From the NCBI GenBank assembly GCA_028564675.1, contig JAOVVO010000446.1, forward strand, positions 1 to 64,000: 64,000 nucleotides of DNA. Direction: 5' to 3'. The DNA is from Onchocerca lupi. Its lineage: Eukaryota > Nematoda > Chromadorea > Rhabditida > Onchocercidae. Every line of letters begins with the position of its first letter. Within the stretch, counting starts at the first letter, position 1. The position numbers and the translations under genes are program-made. The notes under the pieces were generated by a model. The model saw only the letters and a program-made list of their open reading frames with translations, was not told where the DNA came from and did no database searches. Positions 46,492 through 59,220 of the stretch are shown in pieces.

Positions 46492-49400
46492 CTAATCAAA
46501 AGCACGCTTATTTCGACTTTTGTGATATCCACTCATTTGCTTCCGATATTCTTCATACATGTCTGGTTTCGAACCAACACCGCGAAACTGGTCTACAACA
46601 TCCCGAACTTCACCACCAGATATCGGTTCTTCAATACCCTGAAAATAATATTTTGTAACATGAATGAAAAAATATAAAATGTGGGAAAAAAATTCGTCAA
46701 AATCCAATCACCTGTCTGTCGGCACCTAAGCCACCACCTTGCCAACCCATTTTCGCTAACAGCTGCGCACCTTTATTTGCGGAACTTAATCGCAGTGGAG
46801 GTCCAGATGGTGGAATGCTGAAACAATATCGTCAATGAAATCATAAGCGATCATGAATTACAACAATTAAAAAGATGTGTAGGAATAATTAATGTTGAAT
46901 AACTGTATGACATGAACATAATAAACTCTGAATAAATTGTTCGGTAAATCATGAACATTTTGATACTTTTGACAGACAATAAAGAATGAAGTTCATACAA
47001 TTTTGGAGTGGGACTTCGACTGCCAACTTTTTTCGAGTTTCCAAATGACGGCCGTGTATCGGGAGAAGCACTTCGTGAATTAGAACGCCTCTGTCGTCTC
47101 GGCGAATCTGATCGAGATCTGCTACGACGATGCCTGGATCATATGCATAAGTTAGAAATCTTAAAAAATTGGTAATCCGAGGAAGAGAAAAACTATGTTT
47201 ATTATAGTTACCTTGAGTTAGAACGTGACAAGGATCGAGACCGAGATCGGGAACTTAAGCTTCCACTCGATCTCGAATGACCACTTCTTGATCGTCTTCT
47301 TCTTGATTTATCACTTGAATAACTCGATCGACTGGAAGACGAATCTGATGAACTGGAACGATGACGACTCCTGAAACAGCCATTTATAATCAAGGATGGT
47401 TACAGTAGCATAAAATCAAGAATGAGAGTTTACACGGAAAAAAGATAATTTTTAAAATTGTGAAAAAACTGTCTAGTTTAGTTCAATTTATCAGTCATTC
47501 GTTTATTTCTAAAATCTTCCATTCCGAAAACAAAAAAGGATATTGAATTCTAAAGGAATTCTCGTCTTAAAATCAAATACCCTATTTTATACACAAAGCA
47601 ACGCCTCAATATAAAAATATAACATGTTAAGTGGACTTAATTCTAATATTTTTCTACATGCTTTTTTGGAAAGCATTCTGCTTATTTATAGCTGGTTTTG
47701 ATACAAAACAATTGTTGATAAGATATTGATATAAAATACACATATATAATTCATACCACTATGCATAAGATTTAAATGAGATCAATTAAGCATGACACTA
47801 TTAACAACAACCTTGAAGAAGAACGCCTATAATTCCGTTTTTCATCTTTTTCCTCATTATTCTCCTCGATGTAGACATTTTCAATTGCATCTTCTAATGT
47901 CTTTCCCTCTGCTTTCAATTGTTCCTCTATTTTTTTCTTTATTTCACTTTTTTTCGCATAATATTCCAATAAACCGTGACATTCCCAACCGTCTCTAAAT
48001 GAAGTCAAGAAATGAATGATTCGAATCCGTAAAAAATTATTGAAACTAACTGCTATATCCTACTTTCATGATAGGTATGCGTTTATGCTTAAGCAGTTGC
48101 AATCTTCATATCGGATATCATTCATTATATAAGCTAGCTGAACACAGATTAGAAAACGAACAATTTGTAATCATTATAATTACTGAAATTCTCCTTTCTT
48201 TTAACTCCTAGAAGCTTTATTCAAATTTTATGCAAAAATGTTGCATGCTAGAAAACTTACGTATCTCTTTGATTTTCCAAACTTTGCGGAGCATAAAAAG
48301 CATCCATGGCACGCAGTAGCCGTTCAGTTGGTGGAATTGGAGGCGGAAGACGCAACTTTGATACTACTACAGGTTTATACTGAAAAAAAAAAGCATAAAT
48401 TATATAGAATACGAAAATAGAGCATTGCGAAATTCCGGAAATAGAGTTAAATAGTTCGTTCTAATTTTCTGTTCCTCATGTTAGGCAGACTATTCAATAT
48501 TATTAGTTTAAAGTAGGCTATTCTAAAGGTAACAAAGACAAAGACGATAACTAAAAACGTCACCAGTACATCTTCCATTTCAATAAGTGGCATCATCATG
48601 CCCGCGGGCAACTCGTAATACGGAACACTTGGAATTAAAGCAGTATCATCAAACACCTGCAAGAAACCATTCATACAAAAATGAAATGATAATTTGCTTG
48701 ATGAAAACGAGACTTTAGAAGGCTAACAACTCGATATTCTATGTTATATCGAGTAAGAATCTTGGAAATGGTAGAAAGACAGAAATAATCATAGCATCTT
48801 ATCTATAAATTTATCATACTTACATTCTGTGGTGGAGGTCCAAACATGGGAGTTTGCGAAGGGGCACGAAATGGCGGACGAGCTGTTTGAATTTCATTTT
48901 CATTTTTACGATTTTTATTTTGTAGACCACTACTGAATTCGTCCTCATCGTAAATAACATACGACGGATCATCTTCATCAGGTCGAGCATGATATATATC
49001 TAAAAGTTATGATCATCGAAAATGCTTGGATATCAATTCATGCTGCTGAGATGTAACTACAATGCAACAGGCACTTTTATTTTAATTAAAATCATAATAG
49101 CTTTCTGGAAAAAGAAATAGCTGCTCCGCTTAACATAAGACTAAACTTTTGGATTGTTCTTAGATTATCTGAAATTTCTAGAATTATATCCTTATTTGTT
49201 TTCAAAGTATTCCGTGTTGATAGTATATGTGCGGTGCTTGGATTACGTGAAAATTATGAAAAGAGAAAAAGAAATAATGCCTGACGATGCATATATCCTC
49301 ATTTTCAAATTTACCTTTGGGTGATGGAACATTGGTATGTGGGGGTGGAGCAGTGAAAAAGCGACCATAATCATTTTCTGGAGGTATATTACCAAAGTTA

Positions 49401-52400
49401 TTTTGCACTGGAGGTGGTCCCGCAATCTTCTGGTCAAAACGAGACCGACGCTCGCGACGATTCAATGGTGACGGTCCTTCAGGCGCTGCTGCTGGTGGTA
49501 GTGGTGGCATTGCAGGTCCTGATGTAGGAGGGGGCATGCCTAAAAACGTTTGCTTCACATTATACATTGTCAAGAAATTAGACTGGTAATAATTTTATAA
49601 ATCTAGCTAAGTACAAAGCATTATATTAGATATTTTTGAGAAGTTTTCTTGAAAAAGTCATATCATACTAATTTATAATTTTTGTAAGAAATAAATAATA
49701 TGTTACATTGCTAAATCACTACTATTAATATTTTTATAATATATTATCACAAGCTAATGTGATAATGAATGTTTCGAATAAATTGTACAGTGAGCGGTTA
49801 ATTTGATAAATTTATACATCGATTAGATTGTTTTTATTTAACACCAATATTTAATAATTCAAGCTTCACTTTGTTTTATTCTTTCAGCTTCAATCTGTTG
49901 TTGAAGTAGAGCAATCTGCGTCCTACAGTGCAATGCAAATTCTTGATGCTGCTGTTCATAACCTTTATATGTTGCCAGTAATTGTGCATGGATTTCCGCC
50001 GCTTTTTTTGCATATTCTGCTTGTTGTGCATTTTTCCAGTTCTGATATAACAGTAGTGGATTTCGTAGTTGCTGAAAATTATGCCAAATAATTCATCGTA
50101 GTTTTAAATGCATCCCATAATGTTTGACAAATTTATCTCAAAAGTCACTGTTTTCTTCATTACATTACGACTATAATGTTAACCCTATTCTGCGAGATAG
50201 TTCACTTCATTATTTTACTGATGCATTAAATGAATCAAGTATTTAATTATTATTTATTCGTTTTAAGCAATCGTATGCAGATATAAAAGGAGACTAAAGC
50301 ATTCAATTAACTACCAAATATAAAACATACTTTATAACAACCATCATCAAAATATTTGTGACCTTCCCAAACACCAATCAATTTTTCTAATTTTTCATTC
50401 ACAATCGCTTCCTTAACACCCTGAGCTGTGAAAGCGTAGAGCTGCGGCACATATCGCGAAAGCATCTGTCGGATTGCATCCAACTTTTTACGCTGACTAA
50501 ATTATAACTGAGACTGAATTATAATTTTCAATGAAGACAAATCAAACTGAATATTTTGATGAAATTCATGAGTTTTAAATGAAAGGGCTTAACAATTCTA
50601 TAGCGTTTAATAAATTGACAACTAGTGATCTAAATTTTTTAAGGAAAACTTACTCAAACTCATTTTAGAATCACTTTAGAAGCCGTGCTAGATTGGAAAA
50701 AAGAATAATTTTTGTGATATACAAAATGCAAAGTCTAGAAATCATAAAGTTTGAATAACATTTAGAAATTCGAAATATGAATAATTCTCACCAATGGTGA
50801 GCCCAATCGTTTATTAAATATAAAATATGAAGTTTGAATTGTTCCGTAGCACGGGGCTCCTTCACTCGATACAGTAGATACATCAATATGGCTTCACGCA
50901 GACGATCAGTTGTACATTTTTCGAATATCCATTTTTTGCTATTCTGGAAAATTTAATGAAATGACAAAGTTCAAATACATAACTTTGAAGTTTGAAATAT
51001 CTTTGTAAAATTTCGAAAATAATGGAAAAAAAAGATTTAAATGAAAAAATAGCAACTGAGATTTAACTATATAAGTAATACAAGTAAAAGTAAGCTAAAT
51101 AGCAACCTACCGAGATCACATCTTTACTACAATGACCACTAAGCTGATCGAGCATTTTTGAAAGGGGATCAACATCCAGAGCAACTTGCTCACATATGGA
51201 TGCTATTTTGTCTGCTTCGGCCTTTTCAATTGCTATAGCGAGCTGAGCCTTAAATCAAGAACAAAATAATTCTCAAAATTCGAGAAAGAAAAATTACTAA
51301 AACAAAAAATTAGAAAAAAAAACCATCAGCAAAAGTTGGATTAATAGTATATTGCTAGCTTTATTTCAAAAGGGAGAATGCTACTTATATAATTATGTCA
51401 ATATCAGAGATGTATGGCACTGAATAATAAAGTAATCTGCTGAATTTCATTACTGCAACTATTCTAATCAGCAAAATCATCTTCAAAAGCAAGCAGTACC
51501 TCCTTTTGTAATTCGATAGATTCAAATTGGGCTCTTAAATTTGCCTCACTATCAGCAATTTGTTGATTGAAAGTTGCAATTTGAGCCAAGGCTGCATTTG
51601 CGTCAAACTGTGGCACTTGTATCGCTGGTGGAGGAGCTAAACCTGCAGGCGAATTTCCATCTACTGAAACCATACAATGAAACTATTCAATAAAAGCAAT
51701 CATAAAAGAGCAAGCAATACTGCTTGCAAACTAATTGTCGAAAATAAAACTATTAAAGAAATTATCAGTGAGCTGTTAAATCTTAAATGATAAAGTTCCA
51801 GAATTTACATTCTTTGTATGCACAAGATTTTTCGACCCTAATTATAAGTTTTGTTCTGGAATTAGTAATATGAAGTAGTAAAAAGGGATGGGCGTATAAA
51901 TCGGAACAATTAGCGTTTTGATTATGAAGCCGTAACTTCAATATACATATGAATCATAATATTCATGACTATACTAAAATCGCAAGAATAAATATACCGA
52001 AGTTATCACAGTATGGTAACAGAGTGACTTTCATTTAACTTCACTTATTTAGCCAAAATATTTGATGCGAAGATTAAAGATTATTGGAATTTCTCTTACA
52101 TTTTTGGATTTCTTGCATTACCCGGAAACGATAGTAATCTGCAAATTCGCCACCATACAAAAAAGCAAAACGTGGATCACCATACTGTTTCGCTCTCGTG
52201 CGTTCCTCAAATTCTATTCCATTTTTGGCTACGAATTCCGCCAAACGATCAATGACATTTCGAGAATCTTCATCTTCTAGAAGTGATAATGAAGAAGAAA
52301 GGAAAAATTATTAATATTCTCCAAAAATTAAAGAACTCATATTTAAATTCAAATTGCTATTTATTTTTTAAAGAAATTTTTGTTGCAATTTTTTCTTGCT

Positions 52401-52706
52401 GTAACAACGAGAAAAGAGAGAAATAAAGAATTGAAGATCCCATATTTGAATTCAAATTTTTGCATTTCTTTTTAACGAAGTTTTCGTAGCAATTTTTGCT
52501 TGCTGCAATGATAAGAAATGATAAGACGGAAATGTTATAATAAGTATTAGCACTTTTTACCTGGTGCTCGATATACCAATCATGATGATTAGCTGGGAGC
52601 GGGGATTTAGATTTTTTGGGATATCGCGAAAAAAACTAAAGCAATTTTGAATTTTACCTGGTGCTCGTGGTACCGATGTTGAACCTAACGATGGCGTACC
52701 AAGCAT
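46492..52706 (-). CDS. CHERP: CHERP orthologue (SURP-CID-RS-G-patch splicing protein)
   Basis: Sixteen exons on the minus strand give 794 residues: 52658-52706, 52100-52276, 51500-51663, 51111-51248, 50792-50943, 50331-50496, 49870-50071, 49315-49539, 48824-48999, 48570-48656, 48261-48379, 47812-47994, 47212-47370, 46999-47133, 46712-46817, 46492-46638. Domains in order: SURP (17-75; RNVIDRLAEFV, FLYGGEFADYYRF), CID-like helices (about 140-300; LYLINDWAHHCQRKK), a coiled, Gln-rich stretch (about 300-350), a Pro-rich linker with RRSRFDQ (near 380), the CHERP signature VPYYELPAG (about 490) and RLPPPIPPTERLL (about 520), an RS region (about 610-700), and a G-patch (KMGWQGGGLGA, about 730-745) with the conserved tail after GIEEPISGG. 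CHERP is a nuclear protein associated with U2 snRNP and pre-mRNA splicing; human CHERP was first described in calcium release. The start MLGTPSLGS is the only ATG in frame with the first donor. Confidence 0.93.
52325..52625 (-). repeat. Partial tandem duplications in CHERP intron 1
   Basis: Two blocks of about 100 bp (about 52325-52430 and 52432-52535) repeat the same order of words (CATATTT.AATTCAAATT, GCAATTTTT.CTTGCTG). Further right, 52560-52615 repeats the end of exon 1 with its donor (ACCTGGTGCTCG, as at 52656-52667) and a piece of the promoter (GATTAGCTGGG, as at 52928). The intron thus contains a decayed copy of promoter plus exon 1. Confidence 0.75.
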
Positions 52707-53148
52707 AATTCATAGAAACTGATTGTGGCCTGTTTAAAATGATAATAAAACCTGTAAATATATCGATATTCTGAGATGGAAAGGAAAATCCCGCAAGAGA
52801 TAACCGTCATCCCTCCTTACTACACTACTATGTCCGAGCCGCTAAATTTCAATCCAATCTGGCCGGCCCGGATTTTATGGGAAAAAGCAGGCCTGCGGAT
52901 GGGAAGATTTGGGAGAGTGGTCATGGTGATTAGCTGGGGACGTGGATTTGTGGTTTGGGTTGTTCGGGAGAAGCTAGGGAAAGGCGAGGATGTAGGTGTG
53001 TGCTGCATTAGTAGTGATAAGTAATGATAAGTTGATAATTTTTGGTGAATAATGACAAATTTAATAATGCATAATGATGAAAATTGATCAAATATTAAGA
53101 TACAGTAACCTCTTTCCGTTCCATTCACGTTATCAATATTCTGAAAAA
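52707..53148. promoter_or_regulatory. Divergent promoter between CHERP and CCT4
   Basis: 443 bp separate the two start codons. The centre (about 52800-53000) is the most GC-rich non-coding stretch in the right half of the window and includes GGCCGGCCCGG near 52861. Open frames on both strands here (52776-53024, 52820-53197) follow from this composition and are not conserved proteins I know. Two housekeeping genes transcribed away from each other suggest a shared bidirectional promoter. Confidence 0.6.
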
Positions 53149-56100
53149 ATGGCAAAAGTAATGATTGCTCCACCAAAAGTATCTGGAAAAGTTCCACCAG
53201 TTGCTTTTAAGGTATATTCTTTTCTGTTATTGATCATTATTATTGTAATTTCAAAGCAATTCAAATATTTTTCATTGTTGCAATAAATGATATAATTGAT
53301 AAGATAAAGCGTGCTGAATTTGAATTAAGATTGAGTAATGTTGCAACAGATTAGGGAATAAGGAAGAATGGATGAGATAGAGAGATGAGTTATATAACTG
53401 TTAATGAATCATTCAGACTGATTATCATTAATTAATCGTTTAAGATGGTAATTATTCTCTAACTGTTCGCTGTTTTTATTACTTATATTTAATTACTCGC
53501 TTTTATATATAGAAATAGTAGTTGTTAAGCGACCTTATCATATATCCTAAGATTAGTCACACCTGAAAATTTATAATCATCTAATTATGATCAGATTTCA
53601 ATTAGATTCGAACTTTATATCAAGCTAGATATCTTCCCGTATTTCACCAATTTACGCTTCTCTTTAACGAGGTTAAAAAAAAAAAAACAAAACTATTTTT
53701 GGTGTCATTTTTAAATCTAATTTTAAAAAATTGGGCGTAAATTTTGGCTTACCATGATTGCAGGACAAAGATAAACCGGATAGTATACGAAGCAGTAATA
53801 TTGTTGCTGCAAAAGCTGTTGCTGATGCAATTAGAACAAGTTTAGGACCTAAAGGTTATTTCACAATTTTAAATTTAATTGTGGCATGTTAGTTTCTTCA
53901 GCAAGATTTTAAAAGTACTGAACTATTTCTGGTGTCATTTTAAAATCTAATTTAAAAAAATTAGGTGATTACTAAAAATAGATGATTGTGTACGAATGCA
54001 AATTGTATTTTATGTTAGGAATGGATAAGATGATTGAAACTGGTAAAGGTGAAGTAACAATCACAAATGATGGCGCAACGATTCTAAAACAGATGAGTGT
54101 CATACATCCTGCAGCTAAAATGGTAAAATTTTTGCAGAAATTATTGAAAAATTTTCGAAATTTGTTCTGTGACTTCACCATCTTTTATCTCTTGAAAATC
54201 TCTGCTGATATTTTACTGAATGCTATTTATTGATTGAAAGTTCCGACGGGTATATTATTAAAAACTTCTATCCATTTAAGAAATGCTTTTTAGCATTATC
54301 AGTCATTATTAAATAGTGCAGTTCGTCTACATTTTTAAATCATCCTAATTGATACAGTTTCTAAAACTGAAAAAGTTAATACTCGAAAGCTCTCCTGAAA
54401 ACTGTTCTAGAATTTGTAAGATCGTGGCTGACATCTAGTTGCCTTATCATTGGAATTATAACGTTGAAATGAGAATATTTTAGAGCATATTGTTACAGTT
54501 ATTTGGTAGTTGATATTGTTGCAGATATTTGAGCATATTATCATGATAAGTTGATAGAAAGCGCCCTTATTTTCAGCTTGTTGAACTATCGAAAGCACAA
54601 GATATTGAAGCTGGCGATGGAACTACAACAGTAGTTGTTATTGCCGGTGCATTACTTGATGGTGCAGAGAAATTGTTAAACAAAGGTAATTTGATTATAT
54701 GAGTAATTATAGTCAGAAGGGGAAAAAACGAAAAAAAAAAAAAAAAGAGGAATTGCTTGTAGAGTTGGAGGATAGCGAAATTTTTCCTGGTTTTATCCAG
54801 GGTTAAAATGGTATCACAAGGACAATAATAGTTTTAATCTTTGAAAGTGATTATTTTAGGAATTCATCCAACGACGATTTCGGAGAGTTTCCAGCGTGCT
54901 GCAATTGAAGCTGAAAAGATCCTGGGATCAATGGCTTCACCTGTAGATCTCGATAACGATGATCAACTTGCAAAAATTGCCACAACTAGTTTGAATTCTA
55001 AAGTAGTTATTTTTTATATTCACCAATTGTTTATGTTTCCGTAGTTTTGCAACTAAATAAGCTCACAGAATTAAAATTTTGGAATGTCTCTACAATATCA
55101 ATATAATTTTATTGCTTTTTAAGAAAGATAGTGAAACTCCGTTTTCATTCAGCTTTGTCCTGCAAGAGAAAATTGAACTTATAATGATATTGAGATTAAG
55201 CAAGTTGTCCGCATCAGAAGACTTGAAAAGGCGACATATGATCTCATGCTGTTAACTTATTAACATTTAGTTTGTTTTTTTCTGCAATATTTTCCCTTTT
55301 TAGGTTGTATCCCAACACTCGTGGTTGCTTGCACCGATGGCAGTAAATGCTGTTAAAAAAGTAATCTTTTCAATTGGATGGTTTCTATTTGGGATTACAT
55401 GTTGTTTCTTTTTTTTTTTTTCGTTCAAAATGAACTGTTAATTTGTCTCTATTTATATTTCAAAATCTGTAAATTTAGATTGTTAATACGGATGATAACA
55501 ACGTTGATTTACGAATGATTAAAATCGTAAAAAAAGTTGGCGAAACAGTTGAAGAATCTCGTCTGGTAGATGGTGCACTTATTGATCAACGTTCCATGGG
55601 ACGTGGTGGTCCAACCCGTGTTGAAAAAGCCCAAATTGGATTAATACAATTTCAACTGAGTCCTCCAAAAACTGATGTATTTTTTTTTTCACATGGATTT
55701 CAATAACTATTATTATTATCTGGTACCTTATTACTTATTGTCTAATTTGTTGATTTGTAAACCTATTATTTTGTGATTTCATTAGCATTTCTTCTAGCGA
55801 GATTGTTTCAGATGGAAAATCAAGTGATCTTATCCGATTACACTCAAATGGATCGAGCTTTGAAGGAAGAGCGAACATATTTGCTTGATTTGTGCAAGCA
55901 GATCAAAAAAGCAGGATGTAATGTTTTGCTTATCCAGAAAAGCATTCTCAGGTATTTTAAATTTGTTTCCTTTATGGAGCAGGTAGCTTAGTTCTGAAAA
56001 GCATATTCTAGGGATTAGTGGTAATTGGTTACAAAAAGACTAGAAGTTGAAAAGCTGTCGTTTTTTAACCGTTATTGTAGTAATTCTCTAATACTTATCT

Positions 56101-58048
56101 GTCTATTCCTAGAAAGGTTGTTTTGGCATTTGGTTTGAATAGCGTTTTTGTGCATCTAATGCTAATCTACGATTTTGATGAAAGTTGAATAACCAGAAGA
56201 GAGGAGAACTTCCGTATTTTCATATTTAATCGAACTTTAAGTTCCAATTTTGACTAAAATTCAAATGTAACATTTATTTTTTATTAAATAATATTTATTA
56301 AAGAGACGCGGTGAATGAAATGTCTTTGCATTTTTTGGCGAAAATGAAGATAATGGTAGTGAAAGATATCGAAAGAGAAGATATCGAATTTTACTCTCGC
56401 ATTCTCGGTTGTCGTCCCATTGCATCAATCGACCATTTTGTACCTGAAGCATTAGGTTCTGCAGACCTTGTCGAACAGATTCCGACAGGAGGAGATGAAA
56501 AAATTATTCAGGTAAAGTATTTCCATAAAGAAGATTTTTTGTATTCAGAAACCTGATTTTTACTTCTTTAGCATAAAATAGCAAGGCGAAGCTTTATTAT
56601 ACAATTGTTTTTTCGGTTATTGGTTGCATCGTACACCATTTGAAGAACAAAACCTATTTTTTGAAACAAATAGATTAAATTGTTTCCAGGTTACTGGCGT
56701 ACAAAATCCGGGCCAGGCAGTTTCCGTTTTGATTCGTGGTTCTAATAAATTAGTATTAGAAGAAGCAGAACGATCATTTCATGATGCACTTTGCGTTATA
56801 CGATGCTTGATAAAAAAGAGAGCTCTCCTTCCTGGTTTGTTAAAATATTTAAATTTCATTTTTATTTTTCACCATTTTCATTTTGGATCAGAAATTTTTA
56901 TAGCCGTTCATCTTCAAAGAAAAAATCTTGATTGGGGCAGCCCATATGCGGATGATAAGGGTATTCGTAGTCCGTTTTCTCTTCTTCGATTGTAAATCGT
57001 AATCGATGTTTATTGTTTTTTTCTAATTATTCTGCTTCAGGTGGTGGCGCACCTGAAATGGAAGTAGCAGTACAGTTGCGCCAATTAGCGCAGGAAAGAC
57101 TTGGTGCTGAACAGTATTGTTGGAGAGTTCGTTCATTTATTTTTATTTTTTGCAAAATCTCATAATGCATAGTAAAATTGGCTCTCTTATAAAGACAAAT
57201 GTGTCAATAACTTGAATTTCTGAAATGTTTTTTGTATCCTAACGTGGCAAATCGAATGAATAAATAAAGCTTCACATGAAGTTTGTGTGTTGTTTTCTTT
57301 TATTTCTTTTTAGGCTTTTGCGGATGCTCTGGAACAGGTTCCGTACACACTAGCTGAAAATGCAGGCTTGAATCCAATAGCAACGGTTACTGAATTGCGC
57401 GCTCAACACGCGAATGGCAAGAAAAATCATGGAGTAAACGTTCGCAAAGTTAGTTTGCATATTTGCTTGTTAGAATAACTTGTTTCTTTTTTTACTAGAT
57501 TTCTGTTGTCTATACGACGTTGATTTCAAAAATTAAGTCCTCATTACTCATTTAATTCTCGTAAATTAATTCTGTCAAGCAGGTTACTGCTTTTCAGGGT
57601 TATGTCACTGATATCAGAGAAGAAAATGTGTTGCAACCGCTTTTAGTATCGTCTTCAGCAATCAAACAAGCTGCTGAATGTGTTCGCTCTATTCTCAAAA
57701 TTGATGACATCGTAAGTCTGTTATTTTGATAAGAGTATTTGCATAAATTTGTATGAACTCTAAGTTCATGAATTTGTGGCTCAAATTTGAGTTTTCGCAT
57801 ACCATTTGAGAGATGTTCTTCTCACTTTTAATTTGTTTTTTTGCTGTTGTAATGAATAAAAAGATAAAGCATATTAAATATATCGTAAAAATGGCTTAAA
57901 ATATTTTTTAATGTAATTCCGCAAAATCTCACAAAATCGAATCTCTGTCTTTTCTATATGCGTACTGTACTCAAAAGCCGGAAATGTTTGAGTAATTAAA
58001 TTAATTAACATTATATTTGTATTGCAGGTGTTGGCTGTTCGCTCATAA
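53149..58048 (+). CDS. cct-4: T-complex protein 1 subunit delta (CCT4)
   Basis: Fourteen exons give 537 residues, close to the roughly 540 of other CCT4 proteins: 53149-53211, 53764-53854, 54019-54122, 54577-54685, 54860-55002, 55304-55360, 55479-55676, 55812-55951, 56304-56511, 56690-56834, 57041-57126, 57314-57448, 57598-57711, 58028-58048. All phases match. CCT4 is one of eight different subunits of the cytosolic TRiC/CCT chaperonin, which folds actin, tubulin and other proteins with ATP. Visible group II chaperonin motifs: ADAIRTSLGPKGMDKM, TNDGATILKQM, the ATPase loop GDGTTT (99-104), LLAPMAVNAV, the apical-domain stretch QIKKAGCNVLLIQKS, VVKDIEREDIEF, NKLVLEEAERS, and GGGAPEMEV near residue 410. 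The end ILKIDDIV is typical of the delta subunit. The acceptor of the ninth exon (AAAG) is weak, but frame and homology require it. Confidence 0.96.
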
Positions 58049-59220
58049 ATCGCGTCAATATTTTTCCATACTTATTTGATATTGAATTGTTGCTTCAATT
58101 TTTTTTTTTTCTGTTACCAATGCTATGAATTAATTATTATGAAGCAAGTATCAAATGTATTTCTGAAAATTAAAAAAATTTTTGCTGAAATTTTTGCAAC
58201 TTATCAAGTTTTATCGCCACTCAACAATCATTCTGTTAAACGCTTTATTTTATATTGTATTACATGGAAATAAGTATAAAGAAGAATAACGAAATAAGTA
58301 AAAAAATGAAAATGGACTTGTCCTACATGCTAGAAATTCATCACATAATGGAATTTATAATTTGTGTCCTATTTTTTCTATTATCCAAGAGTATCCAATG
58401 TAACTTTCATTTTCTATTAAATCATGAAATAGTTTCTTGGGTGAACTGAACGAAGAAATGAAAATTTGGTAAGAAACCTTGATGTTCTGATGTACAAGGC
58501 ATTCGAGATAATTTGAAGCACAACTATACCGATGCTTTAGTATCTTATCACTGTTTAGTGTGACAATTTTCCGATGAAGCATTTGAATGGATTTCAAAAG
58601 TGAAAACATATTCAGAAACTTGATTTGACAATTCCATAAAAGATTCGTGAAATTTTGACGATTCAATAAGAAATTCGTGAAATTCTCCTTACGCATGCAG
58701 TTTTGTATTATCATTACACAAGGGAAAAAGTGTGTGTGGGTGACAAAATCTGCTTTAAATTGAGAAAATTCTTGAAATAAATCTGGTATCAATGAAAAAT
58801 AACGTAATCAACAAGAAGTTTTTTTTAAAAATCGTGGGATGCATTTCGCTAATTAAGTTTCATCAATTTCCGGGAATTTTTCAAACGTATTTTTTTCAAA
58901 TTGATCTTTATGAGAATTTAGGAAACTAGAACTTTGGTTATATCGTTCGAAAAAAAAAAGTGTAATTGAGTAAAAAATATAATTGAATAGTGATATAATT
59001 TTTGGATTAATGTGAATTTAAGTACAAGTTTACTTTAAAATTTATTTTTTCTAACAAATCGTTTATTAAATTAGTTTTTTTTCTTTTCTTTCAAAATATA
59101 TATTGTAACATGTTAACGTCGTAAAAATTGCAATTGAAATTCTCTCAATGAACTTTTAAAAGACAAAAATTTAAAAAAAAAAAAAAGAAAAACTCATAAT
59201 ACATCAAATTTTCCATTCAT
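58049..59220. other. Convergent intergenic region
   Basis: 3' flanks of CCT4 and the following minus-strand gene. It contains a 145-codon minus frame (58355-58792) with an internal 30-bp duplication (about 58625-58685) and overlapping plus frames (58076-58449). None shows a known motif. The length of the minus frame is unusual for this base composition, so a degraded gene is possible. Confidence 0.4.

Noticed and set aside
52776..53197. Opposed 82- and 125-codon frames between CHERP and CCT4
   Set aside because: Explained by the GC-rich promoter island; they overlap each other on opposite strands and have no recognisable motifs.
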